Position numbers and translations under genes: made by a program
Shown here: piece by piece, positions 13,232 through 24,345 of the stretch
Numbering within the stretch: the first letter of the stretch is position 1
Layout: every line of letters starts with the position of its first letter
Assembly (NCBI GenBank): GCA_047967505.1
Contig: CM106539.1
Source of the DNA: Dipteris shenzhenensis
Lineage: Eukaryota; Polypodiophyta; Polypodiopsida; Gleicheniales
Reading direction: 5' to 3' (one strand)
DNA: 64,000 bases
Notes under the pieces: generated by a model
What the model was told of the DNA's origin: nothing
Database searches by the model: none
Seen by the model: the letters and a program-made list of their open reading frames with translations, nothing else

Positions 13232-13821
13232 AGAGTAAATCTTGTATCTTGACAATATCAACTTTGGTTGTTCATAGTTGGGTATTTGAAATACTATTTG
13301 CAAGTCACAAGGTTGGATCTCACAATTATGTGCATTAGATGATATTGGAAAACTCATCGAAGCAAGCATGCAAAGTTTAAACATCTTTCACTTCCCCTCT
13401 CCATCAATTCCTTTTAAAAGTTTGATGGTGGGGGTACTATAAAAATTATTCCCTAAATTTATGATCTGACCTTGAATCCATGCAAGTCCTTTGAAGCCGT
13501 TCTCTTTGATTTTAACTTTTATTTTGTAATCACTAGAGTAAATCTTGTATCTTGACAATATCAACTTTGGTTGTGCATAGTTGGGTATTTGAAATACTGT
13601 TTGCAAGTCCCAAGGTTGGTTCTCACAATTATGTGCATTAGATGATATTGGAAAACCCAATGAAGCAAGCATGCAAAATCTAAACATCTTTCACTTTCCT
13701 TCTCCATCAATTCCTTTAAAAACTTTGATGGTGGGGGTAGTGTAAACATCCCTAAATTTATGATCTGACCTTGAATCCATGCAAGTCATTTGAAGCTATT
13801 CTCTTTGATCTTAACTTTTAT
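13232..13821 (+). repeat. Tandem duplication, unit about 300 bp
   Basis: The block starting AGAGTAAATCTTGTATC at 13232 recurs at 13532. Both copies continue through TTGGGTATTTGAAATACT, the GTGCATTAGATGATATTGG block, the CTCCATCAATTCCTTT block and the ATGATCTGACC block. Copies are about 95% alike by eye, with a few small indels. No coding content. Confidence 0.85.
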
Positions 13822-15885
13822 TTGAATAGGCCTCAGAGAAATACTTAAATGAACTTCCTGAGGCTTATGCTAATGGGATAAGATTGAAGAGTATGGCTTC
13901 AATAGACCTGCATGGTTCCAAGGTCAGATCATACCTTTAGGGGAGGATGTTTGTAACATAAAATATGATGAACTAGAATATGAAAGAAGGGACACATGTA
14001 TGAGCACCAATCATCTAAGCAAGTGGTGCTTTATCCTATGGCTTACTCTAAGGTTTCTAGCTTTTCCCTTTAGAATGAAGAACCTTGCTCCAAAGGACTT
14101 ATGAAGATGAGAGCAGTAAGGGGAAAATATAGGAGGAAGGATATCTACTTTCATGACAACACTACATATGGTACATACCGGCTTTCTTTCTAGAATCAAG
14201 AACCTTCTTCCAAGTACTTGTGAAGGTGAGAGAAGCAAACGATCAATATACGACGGAGGAAATCTAACTACAAAGAAATGGATCAGAAAATTTCTTAGGA
14301 AGAAAGGTGGATGGAAAAAAACTGGGGGGAAGTGGAAAACAGAGGGAGAAAAGAAAAAGAGGGGGACGAAAAAGTGGGTGTGATAGAAAATAAAAACAGA
14401 TAAAAAAACTTGACGAAAAATAAAAATAGAATGAAAAACCTAACAAAATCAACTACAAGTGGAGTAAGTGGTTAGTGTTTGGTAGAGAAAAGTGGTGGTC
14501 CCTTATTTGGTAGAAGAGCAAAATTATATGGTGGCCAAGCCAATTAGCTACTAGAAGGAAAAATTTGTATGGCAGTCCCTAGCTAGAAGAAGGGCAAAAT
14601 TGCCATTACACAAATTTGTCTAGTAGAGAGAAGTAGTGGTCTATAGAAGGCTGAAATTATCTAGTAGAGAAAAATTATATAGAGAGAAAATTTTCTAGTA
14701 GAGAGAAGTAGTGGTGGTGTAGAAGGCCGTAGTTGTTTGGTAGAGAAAAGTAGTGGTTTGTAGAGATTGAGGGTTGGTAGAAGGGGGAAATCTATGAAAT
14801 TGGTACAAATGAGACTTTGGATTCACTTACATGCTAGAGGACCTTTTGTATTTTGGTTTTGCACGTGTAACAAATGCCTTTTGTGTTTTGGCTTTGAAGC
14901 CTAGCATAGTTTGTAAATTCACATGAACAAATCCTTCATTACACGCTTAGTATATCTAAATCAATGGAGTGTCAAGTTCTTCTTTGAAAAGCTATAGGTA
15001 TGGTTTACCTGAACCATAGCTCGGTGCATGAGCACCCACCAAGCTCAGCACCTAGAATGTTTCTCTTGGGGAAATATTCTAGGGGTATTGATGCATCCTT
15101 CAAGGTTTTTATTTTCTTGAGGGAAATATTCTAGGGGTTGAAACTAGTGGGTATCTTCTAGCCCATGCATTTCTCAAAATTTGGTTCAGATAAAATATTT
15201 TTTTAAATAGTATTTGTGCAAACTTCTTGGAATCATATGTGATGAAAGACAACTATCTACAATTGAGTCATGAGAGGAAGAGGTGAGGGATTGATTATGG
15301 GAGGCAATGAGATTCCCAAGAGGTTATTTTTGCCCAATTTTCTTTTGAAAGCTATAAGTTTGTTTTACCTAAACCAACACATGTGCATGGGCCAGAATGC
15401 AACCATCAGGTTTGATCCTTGTAATTTTTCTTTCAAGAAAGTAAAAATCTTGAATCTTTCAAGGTTTTTGACTCCTTAAAAGAAACATTATAGGGACTAA
15501 ACTTGGTGGTTGTCTTCAAGCCTATGCCCTCGGCATTATTTCACATAAAATATTCCTTAAATAATATGAGTAAACTAAATATATTACTAGACCTTAACTA
15601 GCCCATCAAAATTTACTAAAAAAGAATGGTCTTTGTTAAGGTTCTTACTTGACTTTCCAGTCCATTACAGGATGATAGTGATAGATTACTTTCTTTAGAC
15701 TAGCTTGGGCTCAATCAATTGCTCCAATGGGTAGTCTAGAGAATACAATCTACCACTATCATCGTAATGCTAAAGGGAAGTTTTGTAGGTAGATTAATGA
15801 GTTTTTCTCTAGTTGTTGCCATAAAGCTTCAAGACCACCGGCGGATATATGTAAGTATAGGGACCGCTCGTGTTGAATGCTAGCA
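13822..15885. other. Intergenic DNA with short direct repeats
   Basis: No gene is supported. A degenerate repeat of about 55 bp occurs at about 14060-14117 and 14178-14233, sharing the GAAGAACCTT/CAAGAACCTT and GAAG(A/G)TGAGAG blocks. From 14460 to 14790 the motif GTAGAGA(A)AAGTAGTGGT recurs irregularly. From 15000 to 15560 a GGGGAAATATTCTAGGGG-type block recurs. All look like decayed repeat DNA. Confidence 0.5.
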
Positions 15886-16442
15886 ATAGACATCAATATC
15901 CTTGTTGCTGAAGGCTCATTAGCTTTTCTTGAAGCACTATGCAAAGAACTAGATAAAAGTACTATGTGAGGAGATCATCAAGCGCCTCAACACATGCCTT
16001 TCCTTTTTGAATAGCTTTCATCTAGTAGAATAGGTTGGTTTATTTGAATGATTTTAGAGGGTTTTTTCTTATCATTTACGTGTCGTTGGAACCTTAGAAG
16101 AGTAATTTGTTGGATTCAAACCCATATTAATTTGGTTATTAACCTGTAAAGCCTACATGCTATGAGCTTATTTCATATCACTATCTAATGCTAGCCTTCT
16201 ATATGAAAGGTCTGATGACATGGAAGCATGAGCTTTTCTTGACCAATGTGTGCTATGAACTAGATGTGGCACCAAAAGTGAACAAAAGATTGCTCAATCT
16301 TTGGTCACTCCTTTTGGTGCCACATCCAACTCATAATGTACATGTGTTAAGAAAAGTTCATGCTCCCAAGTCATCGGACAATAATTGATGCCTATCCTGA
16401 AGGTCTACTATTAGGGAGACAAGATCCATAAGGTTTTCTATA
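15886..16442 (+). repeat. Dispersed direct repeat, copy 1 (pairs with 41240-41786)
   Basis: About 550 bp are shared with 41240-41786 in the same orientation. Both run from AGACATCAATATCCTT through CTCATTAGCTTTTCTTGAAG, TGCCTTTCCTTTTTGAATAG and the TTGTTGGATTCAAACCCA block into the foldback element and its GAAGGTCTACTATTAGGGAG flank. Similarity is high, with small indels. The shared unit includes a MITE, so the repeat is a larger element that carries it or a segmental copy. Confidence 0.8.
16210..16379. mobile_element. Foldback MITE, copy 1
   Basis: About 170 bp are arranged as two arms of about 83 bp. The left arm begins GTCTGATGACATGG and ends GCACCAAAAGTGAACAAAAG. The right arm is its diverged reverse complement and ends CAAGTCATCGGAC. 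There is almost no loop, so the whole unit folds into one long hairpin. No coding capacity. No target duplication could be assigned. Confidence 0.8.
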
Positions 16443-16487
16443 AGCTCATTTCATATCACTATCTAATGCTAGCCTTCTAGATGAAAG

Positions 16488-16547
16488 GTCCGATGACATG
16501 GAAGCATGAGCTTTTCTTGACCAATGTGTGCTATGAACTAGATGTGG
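16488..16547 (+). mobile_element. Foldback MITE, copy 2 (left arm only)
   Basis: The first 60 bases match the left arm of the element at 16210, then the sequence changes abruptly at 16548 where the LTR-like repeat begins. The right arm is not found downstream, so the copy was truncated or replaced. Confidence 0.75.
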
Positions 16548-16550
16548 GGA

Positions 16551-16981
16551 TGCGTCAATTTTATGAGCAAATTTATCCGAGCGTGTTTTTCAAGAGATTT
16601 AAAATTTTCTATTTATTTAGGAAACATGGTTTTAACACTTTTATTTTCACTAGAAATAGATCCCTTTATCATAAAAATATAGAATTGTCACTAATTCAAT
16701 TTTACATAACATAAATTTTCTTCTTCGTAGACATCCTTTGTACCCCTGTTATTACCTCTAAAAAGTGTTGAAAAATAATTCCTTTAAGAAACATCCCTCA
16801 TAATCACTCTCAATATAATAATATTATACATATATAATTACTTATTAAACACATTTTATATTAATATGACGAGCTTTCTATAGTTTTAATAACATAAATA
16901 ACAATATATTTATGGATATGTTTCTAAAGAAGTTTAAATTATTATAAATAAGTATTAACTTGGGCTTATATATCACTCTCA
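16551..16981 (+). repeat. LTR-like direct repeat, left copy
   Basis: 431 bp, starting TG and ending CA, repeated at 17516-17964 with small indels. Shared blocks include GGAAACATGGTTTT, AGATCCCTTTATCATAAAAA, CATCCTTTGTAC and AAGTATTAACTTGGGCTTAT. The TG...CA ends suggest LTRs of a short element. The flanking five bases (GGGGA on the left, TAAAA on the right) do not form a target duplication. Confidence 0.6.
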
Positions 16982-17515
16982 GCAATTCCCGTCCAAATGG
17001 CTCTCACATGCCTGCAGTCCCATAGACAATGATGAATCAACTCATCAGTAGATGAGCACCTAGGACAAGTGGGGTTTGCCCCAAATCTAGACCTCCACCT
17101 GGTCACTGCAATCCATCCATGAATAGAAAGCCAAAAAAATAGATTGACCTTTCTATTTCTTTGGGATCTCCAAAGCCTCTGCCAGAAGACCCTCTGCAAA
17201 TCAGCAGAAACCGAATAACTCTCCCAATGATAGAAGGTCTCCAACCTCTACAAATGATCTGGAACCTCCTGGCATTACTGACCGTGTAAGCAAAAAAGGA
17301 AGGATTTTCTCTTGGTGCTCTACAACAATCCATTCCCACTCTTCTGGGTCCCATTGAAGATTTATCAGCACTCCTCGTCTTGTATCACAAACGGTCCTTA
17401 CGGATGAAGCTATGAGAATCCTAGTGCAAGCGCTAGGAATGGGGGCCGCCGCTCCACCACCAATGTTTCCAGGAAGAAATACCAACCCCTCAAGGAGCAA
17501 GCCTATCACAATGGA
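16982..17515 (-). pseudogene. LINE reverse-transcriptase C-terminal (zf-RVT) fragment
   Basis: The minus-strand frames at 17509-17201, 17354-17103 and 17244-16966 read as one frameshifted product. The tail matches the zinc-binding region that follows plant LINE reverse transcriptases: KVNLFFWLSIHGWI, then CPRC, then HxHC spacing in ELIHHCLWDC. The fragment sits exactly between the two LTR-like repeats in reverse orientation, which looks like a captured or inserted LINE piece. It is not functional. Confidence 0.7.
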
Positions 17516-17964
17516 TGCATCAATTTTACCAGCAAAAACCTATGAGCAAGTTTCTTCGAGCCTGTTTTTTAAGAGATTTAAAAAATTGTATTTCTTTAGG
17601 AAACATGGTTTTTACACTTTTATTTTCACTAGAACTAGATCCCTTTATCATAAAAATACATAGAATAGTCACTCATTCATTTTTATATATAACATAAATT
17701 TTCTTATTCATAGACATCCTTTGTACGCCTGTTATTACCTTTAAAAAGTGTTGAAAAATAATTCCTTTAAGAAATATCCCTTAGAATCACTCTCAATGTA
17801 ATAATATTATTCATATATAATTACTTATTAAACACATTTATATCAATATGAAAAGAGCTTTCTAGTGTTTCAATAGCTAAATAATAAGATATTTATGGCT
17901 ATGTTTCTAAAGAAGTTTAAATTACTATAAATAAGTATTAACTTGGGCTTATGTATCACTCTCA
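17516..17964 (+). repeat. LTR-like direct repeat, right copy
   Basis: 449 bp, the partner of 16551-16981. It starts TGCATCAATTTT and ends CACTCTCA. The two copies differ by scattered substitutions and a few indels. Confidence 0.6.
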
Positions 17965-18480
17965 TAAAATACATGTAATATTTAATACTATATATGCCAG
18001 ATTTTCCAAAATATAACCCAATAGATGTGCTCAAATGGGTTTTTCAAATAAATTTGAGTGGTTGAATGGCTATATTTGGACATTGGATGTGAATTGTGAA
18101 AGTTATGACACTTTTAAAAGTGTTGTCCATGGTAGTTTTGCCAGCGAAACTACCTTGGAAAACCTACTTGAAAGGGGTTTTGCTGTGGCAAAACTACCTT
18201 GATAGCTTGCTTCAATGAGGTTGCTTTGGAGAAACCCTTTCATGAAGCTAGGTTAAGAAAGGGTTTTCAATGTCACCCCCTATTAAGTAAAAGTTGTAAG
18301 AAGGATCATAAGGGAATTTTCATGCAGAAGTCTACTCTACATGTGAGTTTCTTCAAAAGCCATCCCATTATGTTACTCACCATTTCCAAAGATTCATGTA
18401 AAGATTTGTGTATATAATAGACATTGATATAATACTTTGCATATTTGTAAGTGAAACTGTGTTTTGTTCTGATATATTTT
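17965..18480. other. AT-rich intergenic DNA
   Basis: No coding signal recognised. A short degenerate repeat around GTAGTTTTGCCA/GGCAAAACTACC near 18130-18205 forms a weak inverted repeat. This may hold the missing 5' part of the Gypsy-like element downstream, but no primer binding site was found. Confidence 0.4.
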
Positions 18481-18599
18481 GGCCATATTTTTACATAGTT
18501 GGAAGCTTTTTTTTTCCTTCGCCCGAAAAATGCTCATCCCCTTCACAATCTCCAAACTAATAGAGCCAGGCCAGCACTCTACCGTGTCCATTGTGTTCA

Positions 18600-19310
18600 T
18601 TGGGGAAATCATGACCTATCCTAATGTTCATTATCCTAGGGTGATTCCTCAACCCATTTATCAACAAAGGCTGCATATACCATTGCCTGCACTACCCAAT
18701 CCATCCAATCAGGCACAATTGGAGATACAAAGAGCCACATCAGCCAATCAAGGACAATTTTGGGCTCAAAATATTCCATTACGCGTACCAGTACTGGGAC
18801 CTCAACCACCACCATCATGAATTACTCCTCTGAATCAAGTATTGGTGGAAGAGCTACCTAGTGATTGGGGAGACCCCAAACCTACCTTCAGTGGTGGAAA
18901 CAACTGTCCCCAAAATGGTGACAATACAAATCGATCCAGCATTATAAGTCACTACATTATACAAGTACATTCTAGTTTACCAGATGGCACCGATTCCTCA
19001 AAAAATGGGATATATGAACAACCTAGACAAGACACAACCCATTCAATGCCATATGTGTCAAGGGCCACACCCAGCTAATGAGTGTCCATATAAGGGGCAA
19101 TCTAATCATCCAATCACATGTGCATCATTGTGCACTGGGTGTGGTGTGGACCATCTTTTTCAGGATTGCTCGATGAGAAGGCCATCTAAGTCCACAAGCC
19201 TTAACTTGTTAAGCATTGAAGGCCAAGTGTCATCAGTATCCTTGAATGTAATCATGAGGTTGCAATCTAAAGCCCTTAAAAGAGCTTTACAAACAAGCCA
19301 AAAGGGATAA
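18600..19310 (+). pseudogene. Gypsy-like gag remnant with zinc knuckle
   Basis: Two overlapping frames (18479-18820 and 18984-19310) need at least one frameshift to join. The first is rich in Pro and Gln. The second has CHMCQGPHPANEC, a CCHC knuckle with slightly short spacing, then a second Cys/His cluster around CTGCGVDHLFQDC. This matches nucleocapsid-type knuckles of plant Gypsy gag. A Lys-rich stretch follows before the frame closes. Confidence 0.6.
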
Positions 19311-20159
19311 AGCTAGCACATCACAACCTAGAGAGGCAACTAAATCAGCACGAGTAAGCACCAAGGGTGCAACAAATATTGGGAAGGGACAAAATAAGGT
19401 CATCATCCAAAATGGATCAGATGAAGACATGGCCTCCCTAGCAACATCCTCTTTCTCTGGTGGTACCTTTTTAAACAAAAGCATCAACAAGCACCCACAT
19501 GAGGCAATGATAATGGCTTCAACCCATGGTTAAGCCACAACATCTAAGGGTCACAATGAATATCCCAACCCATGGGTGGGAAAACAAGTTCTCACCGAGG
19601 TGCATAAATTGGTACACAAGTGCCAAAGAGGAATGTGAGCAGAGGCTCAAGGCAAGCAAGAGTGCTGATATAATTCATCCAAGACATGAGATAAACACTC
19701 AAGCCTCAAAAGCCTTGCAAATACATGAAAGGGTAGATGAAGAAGGTGTCTCATGCCCTTCAACAGAGGGATCCACCCTAATGCAACGGATGTTTAAAGA
19801 AGACCCCGCCTTGCAACAACTAAATGAGGATGACAACATGTCCTTATATGGCTTAGAATAGTCAAAATCAATAGGCAAGGAGCATATCATTGGTCCTCGA
19901 GACATCGTAGGATTAGCCTCATTTGTGTCCACTGAGATCAAGATGCCCATCACGAAACTATTATGGGGTAATCCTATACCTCTCGGATTCGATGAATGGG
20001 TAAATAGTGACACCCCAATCCAATAATCCTGAGAATGTTGAATCTCCCAATCAAGCTCAAGACCTTCCAAGGGTGCCAATCAACAAACTGGGCCAATACT
20101 TTGAGAGTGAAGACACGAATGCAGTGTTACCCATCTCCTTCCGCGCTTAGAAAGCTATG

Positions 20160-20640
20160 GAAATCTAAGATGGAGGAGTAGGTGTTAGCATCATCACGAA
20201 ACAATGTTGGGAAACATGGGGAAGTCCCGACCAAGAGAGTACTTTCTTGGTAGTTAAATTAGTTGATGGAGACATGGCTCATCCCATAGGAGTACTCAAG
20301 GACATTAGAATCAAAACTTTTGGTCTCACATATCAGGTGTGCCTTGTTGTAATGGATTTCCAAAACAACCTTGGGTATGAGACTATACTAGGGAGACCTT
20401 TCTTGTGTATGGCAGGATTGATCCATGATTGGCACTTCAACAACATTTATCTAAGGAAAGATCAAAAAGTCGTGAGGGTTGATCTCCAAACATGGAAGGC
20501 TCACACTAGGTTTGAAAATCTATTTGCAGTTGAATTAGTTGAATTAGATACCACCAATAGGTCTGTGCCAGTAAAGCTGGTTAAAAAATATGAGAAAGAG
20601 GACAATGAGAAGAGTCTTGATTGTGAAGATAGTGGGAGAG
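20160..20640 (+). pseudogene. Retropepsin-like domain 1
   Basis: The frame includes a DGGVGVSIIT active-site-like start, then VVMDF and YETILGRPFL, the conserved ILGRPFL strand of plant LTR-element proteases, then WHFNNIYLR. The normal D-S/T-G triad reads D-G-G, so catalysis is doubtful. The solo LTR cuts the downstream sequence at 20622. Confidence 0.6.
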
Positions 20641-20974
20641 AGGGAAGGAGTCTCACTTGAGGCTTTCTCACAATCACAATGGGGAAATACACACAAAGGT
20701 GGAGGCTGAAAACAGTTTTCCTCTTCTTAGTTGTGAAAGCCAAAAGAACTCTAGTACAAATAAAATAGAAGAACCCTATATGTGGGTCTCAAACCAAACT
20801 CAACTAACTAAGGTGGCATACTAACTGAGCCACAAACTAGAGTAGATAAGGATAGCTGTCATCTAGCTATTATTCGTGGGCGGTGTACCAACCGCATCTC
20901 CAGCTAACAAGTCGGTGACATAAATACACAACGGTCACCCTGGCATATCGCGAATGGAGCTCGATATCTCAACA
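20622..20974 (-). mobile_element. Solo LTR of the copia family at 33801-39146
   Basis: 353 bp matching the copia LTR in reverse orientation, from TGTGAAGATAGTGGGAG to GATATCTCAACA. It is flanked by a perfect 5-bp target duplication TTGAT (20617-20621 and 20975-20979). Recombination between the two LTRs of an inserted element explains it. It sits inside the Gypsy-like element, so the copia insertion is the younger event. Confidence 0.93.
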
Positions 20975-21027
20975 TTGATGAACCTTGGTGCACTCCTTTA
21001 CCAAAACTAGAAGACTCACTTCATTGA

Positions 21028-21540
21028 ATGCATACACTGGCGGCAATAGATCTACTAGCTACTACTGAGGGCACTCGGATGATGCACCTTGATGATGAAC
21101 AACTTAACTCCATTACACCTTTTTACACCATAAATGTAGTACTACCTAATCAATTTGAAGTAGCTAGAATTGACAATGCCATTGATCCTAATGAGATAGA
21201 TATGACTTCTTCTCAACTTTGGGTAGAGCTGACATCAGCAAGTGCAACATGCCGAATACAGGCCATGGCAGATTGGCAAGCAAGCAACAACTTCATCTCC
21301 TGCGAGACATTAAATCATCTTGGCCAGGTACACTTTCATTGAAATTCAGTCCATAGAGGGTACCTCTATTAAGGTTATTGATTCTTTAATGTTGAATGTT
21401 TCCTAGGACAATTACATTGTGCCTTGCAAGTTTTTTATAGCTCCTACAGTAGGTACCTTAACGAAACCCACCATTCTTGGTAAAAGCTGGATCCAAGACA
21501 CTTACAAAGGATTATTTGGTGATGATTCAACCCAATAAGA
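21028..21540 (+). pseudogene. Retropepsin-like domain 2
   Basis: The frame 21028-21342 carries MADWQASNNFISCETLNHLG, which resembles the active-site region D-x-G-A-S-x-N-F-I-S of plant LTR-element proteases with the catalytic Asp context damaged. In another frame downstream, KPTILGKSWI resembles the ILG strand of the same fold. Together with domain 1 this gives two protease-like regions in tandem within one element. Confidence 0.5.
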
Positions 21541-24216
21541 TGTGCTAAGGACTACCAATCGGGCCCAACATTCAAGCACCAACATTAACATCGACTTCCA
21601 CTTCTCAATGTCGGCAAGAACCTCCCAACAAAGAAAACAAAGAAGAAGAGAAACTAAGAAAATATGGGCCCGAAAGGATTTATTGAAGGCTCAAGGATAC
21701 TTTGAGGGTGAATCATATTTTTTTATTCCAAAGAAACCTCAGCATATAAAGCCACCCCCTCCTCTAAACATCGAGCCTCACCATCGCCAGCCACCCCCTC
21801 ATATAAACAACAAACCTCAACATCAAAGAAGAAGACAACACCATCCAACAAGGAAGGTACATTACCAATGGGTTCCCATAAGACTACTCGCCCGGGGATA
21901 TTACCTTGGCAACTCTTATATATGGGTACCCAAGTCTCGCCAAAACAATCCACACCCATCCACGCTTGCCCTAAGCCTAAATGTATACCATCGCAAAAGC
22001 AAGAGTGGAGCCTAACTCTATCAATACAAAAGCATCAACGAGTGTAGATGCACTAGTATTAGTCACACAAGAACCTACTCTGCAAAGATGCAAAGAACAA
22101 CGAGAACTTGCTTGCAAGGATAAGGGAAAAGCACCAATGCAAGAGGATCATATGCAAAGGAATTCATCTACTTCCTCTTGAGTAGTTACACAAGAGCCTG
22201 TCTCAAAAAGGGAGACGGTAACACAAGAACCTGCTCGACCGCAAGTCTATCAAAAGACATGTCAATTTATTGCATCATCTTCAAGGCAACTGGTAGTTAC
22301 ACAAGAACCTGTCGTGAAAAAATAGACAGTAACACAAGAACCTTCCAAGACAAAAGCTGAATCCACGTTGCGAGCCCCAAGAACCTTCCTGACTAAGAAA
22401 TTTGGCATCTATCATTAGGGTAGCTATGCATGAATCGGCCACACAAGTAATGCCCATCACAATCGAAGTCCCACAAGAACCTTCCAATGTGAACAAAGAA
22501 TTATCTTCATCCCTAACAACTTTCTTACTGAAAATTGGGCTCAACAAAAGCAAAATATCTCTGAGACATTGCAATCCTACTCGCATTTGATACATAGAAC
22601 ATATATCACTTTATTACGATGACTATCATAGAAGTGGTACATGTGGGAGATTGCAATGTTCAATATTGCAACACTGACAACAAGAAACATGCCAACTGTA
22701 GATCCACAAGAACTTGCTCCTAAAAATGGAGTAGATCCACAAGAACCTACTGCTGCAATGAAGGATCTCAAAAACTTCAAGTAACGTTGCTGCCAATGGA
22801 ATGACAACTGCTCACCAACAAAGATCTCTAGTGATGTCTTAGTAATGACTCTCCTTCAAAGTGATTATTAGACTTACATGAGGTCCCGAATAGCTATACA
22901 ATTCATATTCCTTTGGTTGTCTACAAAATGATGTTCTTGCTAGGTTTGGGTCACAATTGGCCAATATGCCACTACACTCACCTAGTACTAAGGCAATTTA
23001 GGTGAATAGGAACTCAGTTCCAAGTGCTAGGTCTAGTTGTGTCCATAAAGAGCAATAAAGTTATAACATGTGGAAGTCCTACCTCTCTGCTCACATGTGG
23101 AAGTCCTAGGTGAAAATAGGCAGTCAATACTCTTTCGGTCCTCAATATGGCACACTCAACAAATCACAACTACATCTGCCCAAGGGCTCCTTGGTCGGGA
23201 AGATAAGCAACAAAAACTATGGAAAGTCAATGCACCAATCAGCATCAACAACAAATCCTATTAGTAGAGCCAAAATAGAACAAGGCACTGACTTATGCCT
23301 AAGTCATCAGGGCCTTGAATTTGAGTTCACACATGGAACGACAAGTAGTTCTCCACAAGAAACTCTCGAGGATGCATTCAACTTCAAGGTGAAGGTAGTT
23401 ACACCATTATGGGTTTGGATGAGTTTCTTGTGACCCTCAAAGATTTTTTCACATTCCTTTACTAACATCATCATTAACGATCTAAATTCTACTCATCCTC
23501 TTTTCTTTATTTTTCTTGTCTTTCAGTTCTAGCTTAGAAGCCTTCCCTAGTATCCCCCTTCTATAAACCTCTTTAGCCATAGTCCTCATTTTAGGGGTTT
23601 GCATGGTGTATTATCAGACTCCTCTCAATTTGATGACTCGGATAAATAAATCTCTAGATGGTGCCACAACCTTATTGGGCTCAAATACTCCCAAGAAAAG
23701 CCCTCAATGAAATGGATTTTAAAGAAACTTCAATGTAGAGAAGCAAGACAAAATGTCATGCACAACTCCAGACGTCCAAACATGGCATGACAAAGATATA
23801 GTTTGATCAGAATCCATTAGAAGTCTCACTCAAATCAAATATGGGACTTAAGAGGAGCATGAGAATGCACTTTACTTACTCTGCGAACACTAACACCATT
23901 AGGATCTCACATCAATCCCTACTAACACCTTCTTCCTCTATAATAACTTACCCCTTAGATTTTCATTTTCCTTTATTCCTTCTTTGAATAGTCACAAGTA
24001 CTCAACTAGGCTCACTCAAACCCTAAGGTGCTAGTTCTAGAAGAATCACTCATCCATACTTCCATCAATCATAACAAGGAGCCACTACATCTCTCGGCTG
24101 CAATGGACCAAAATAAGATTTAGCCCAGTGCAAGAAAGACTACTTTACATGATCTTCATTGACAAGTCTCCAACAACCATGAATGTTGAATGATCCAGAG
24201 GACTGGACCAAGATCA
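21541..24216 (+). other. Gypsy-like element body, unrecognised coding remnants
   Basis: Frames at 21542-22015 (Arg/Gln/His/Pro-rich) and 22402-22590 have no match I can name. Between 22060 and 22500 the peptide VTQEP and its variants recur about six times through short DNA repeats around ACACAAGAACCT. Frame 23110-23433 is likewise unknown. No RT (YxDD) or integrase (D,D,E) motif was seen on either strand. Confidence 0.4.
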
Positions 24217-24345
24217 GGAAGGGGGGCATGTTAATTGATTGGTTAACAATATGCCACCACTAGTTAGTGATGTGATTTCCCTTGTAGTACCTTTGTGTTT
24301 GCCACTTCATCCCCCTTTATTCTCCTCTCCCCCTTTATTTCTGAG

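Larger units (their letters stand above)
18481..24345 (+). mobile_element. Decayed Gypsy-like LTR element without visible RT
   Basis: The order is a Pro/Gln-rich gag tail with a zinc-knuckle-like CHMCQGPHPANEC, then two retropepsin-like regions, then a stretch with repeated VTQEP motifs. A polypurine tract GGAAGGGGGGCA follows at about 24217-24228, with a putative 3' LTR starting TGTTAATTGATTGG at 24229 that is cut off near 24345 by a copia fragment. No 5' LTR or primer binding site was recognised. I found no reverse transcriptase or integrase motif, so this is either heavily deleted or a non-autonomous, gag/protease-only element. A solo copia LTR interrupts it at 20622-20974. Confidence 0.6.
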
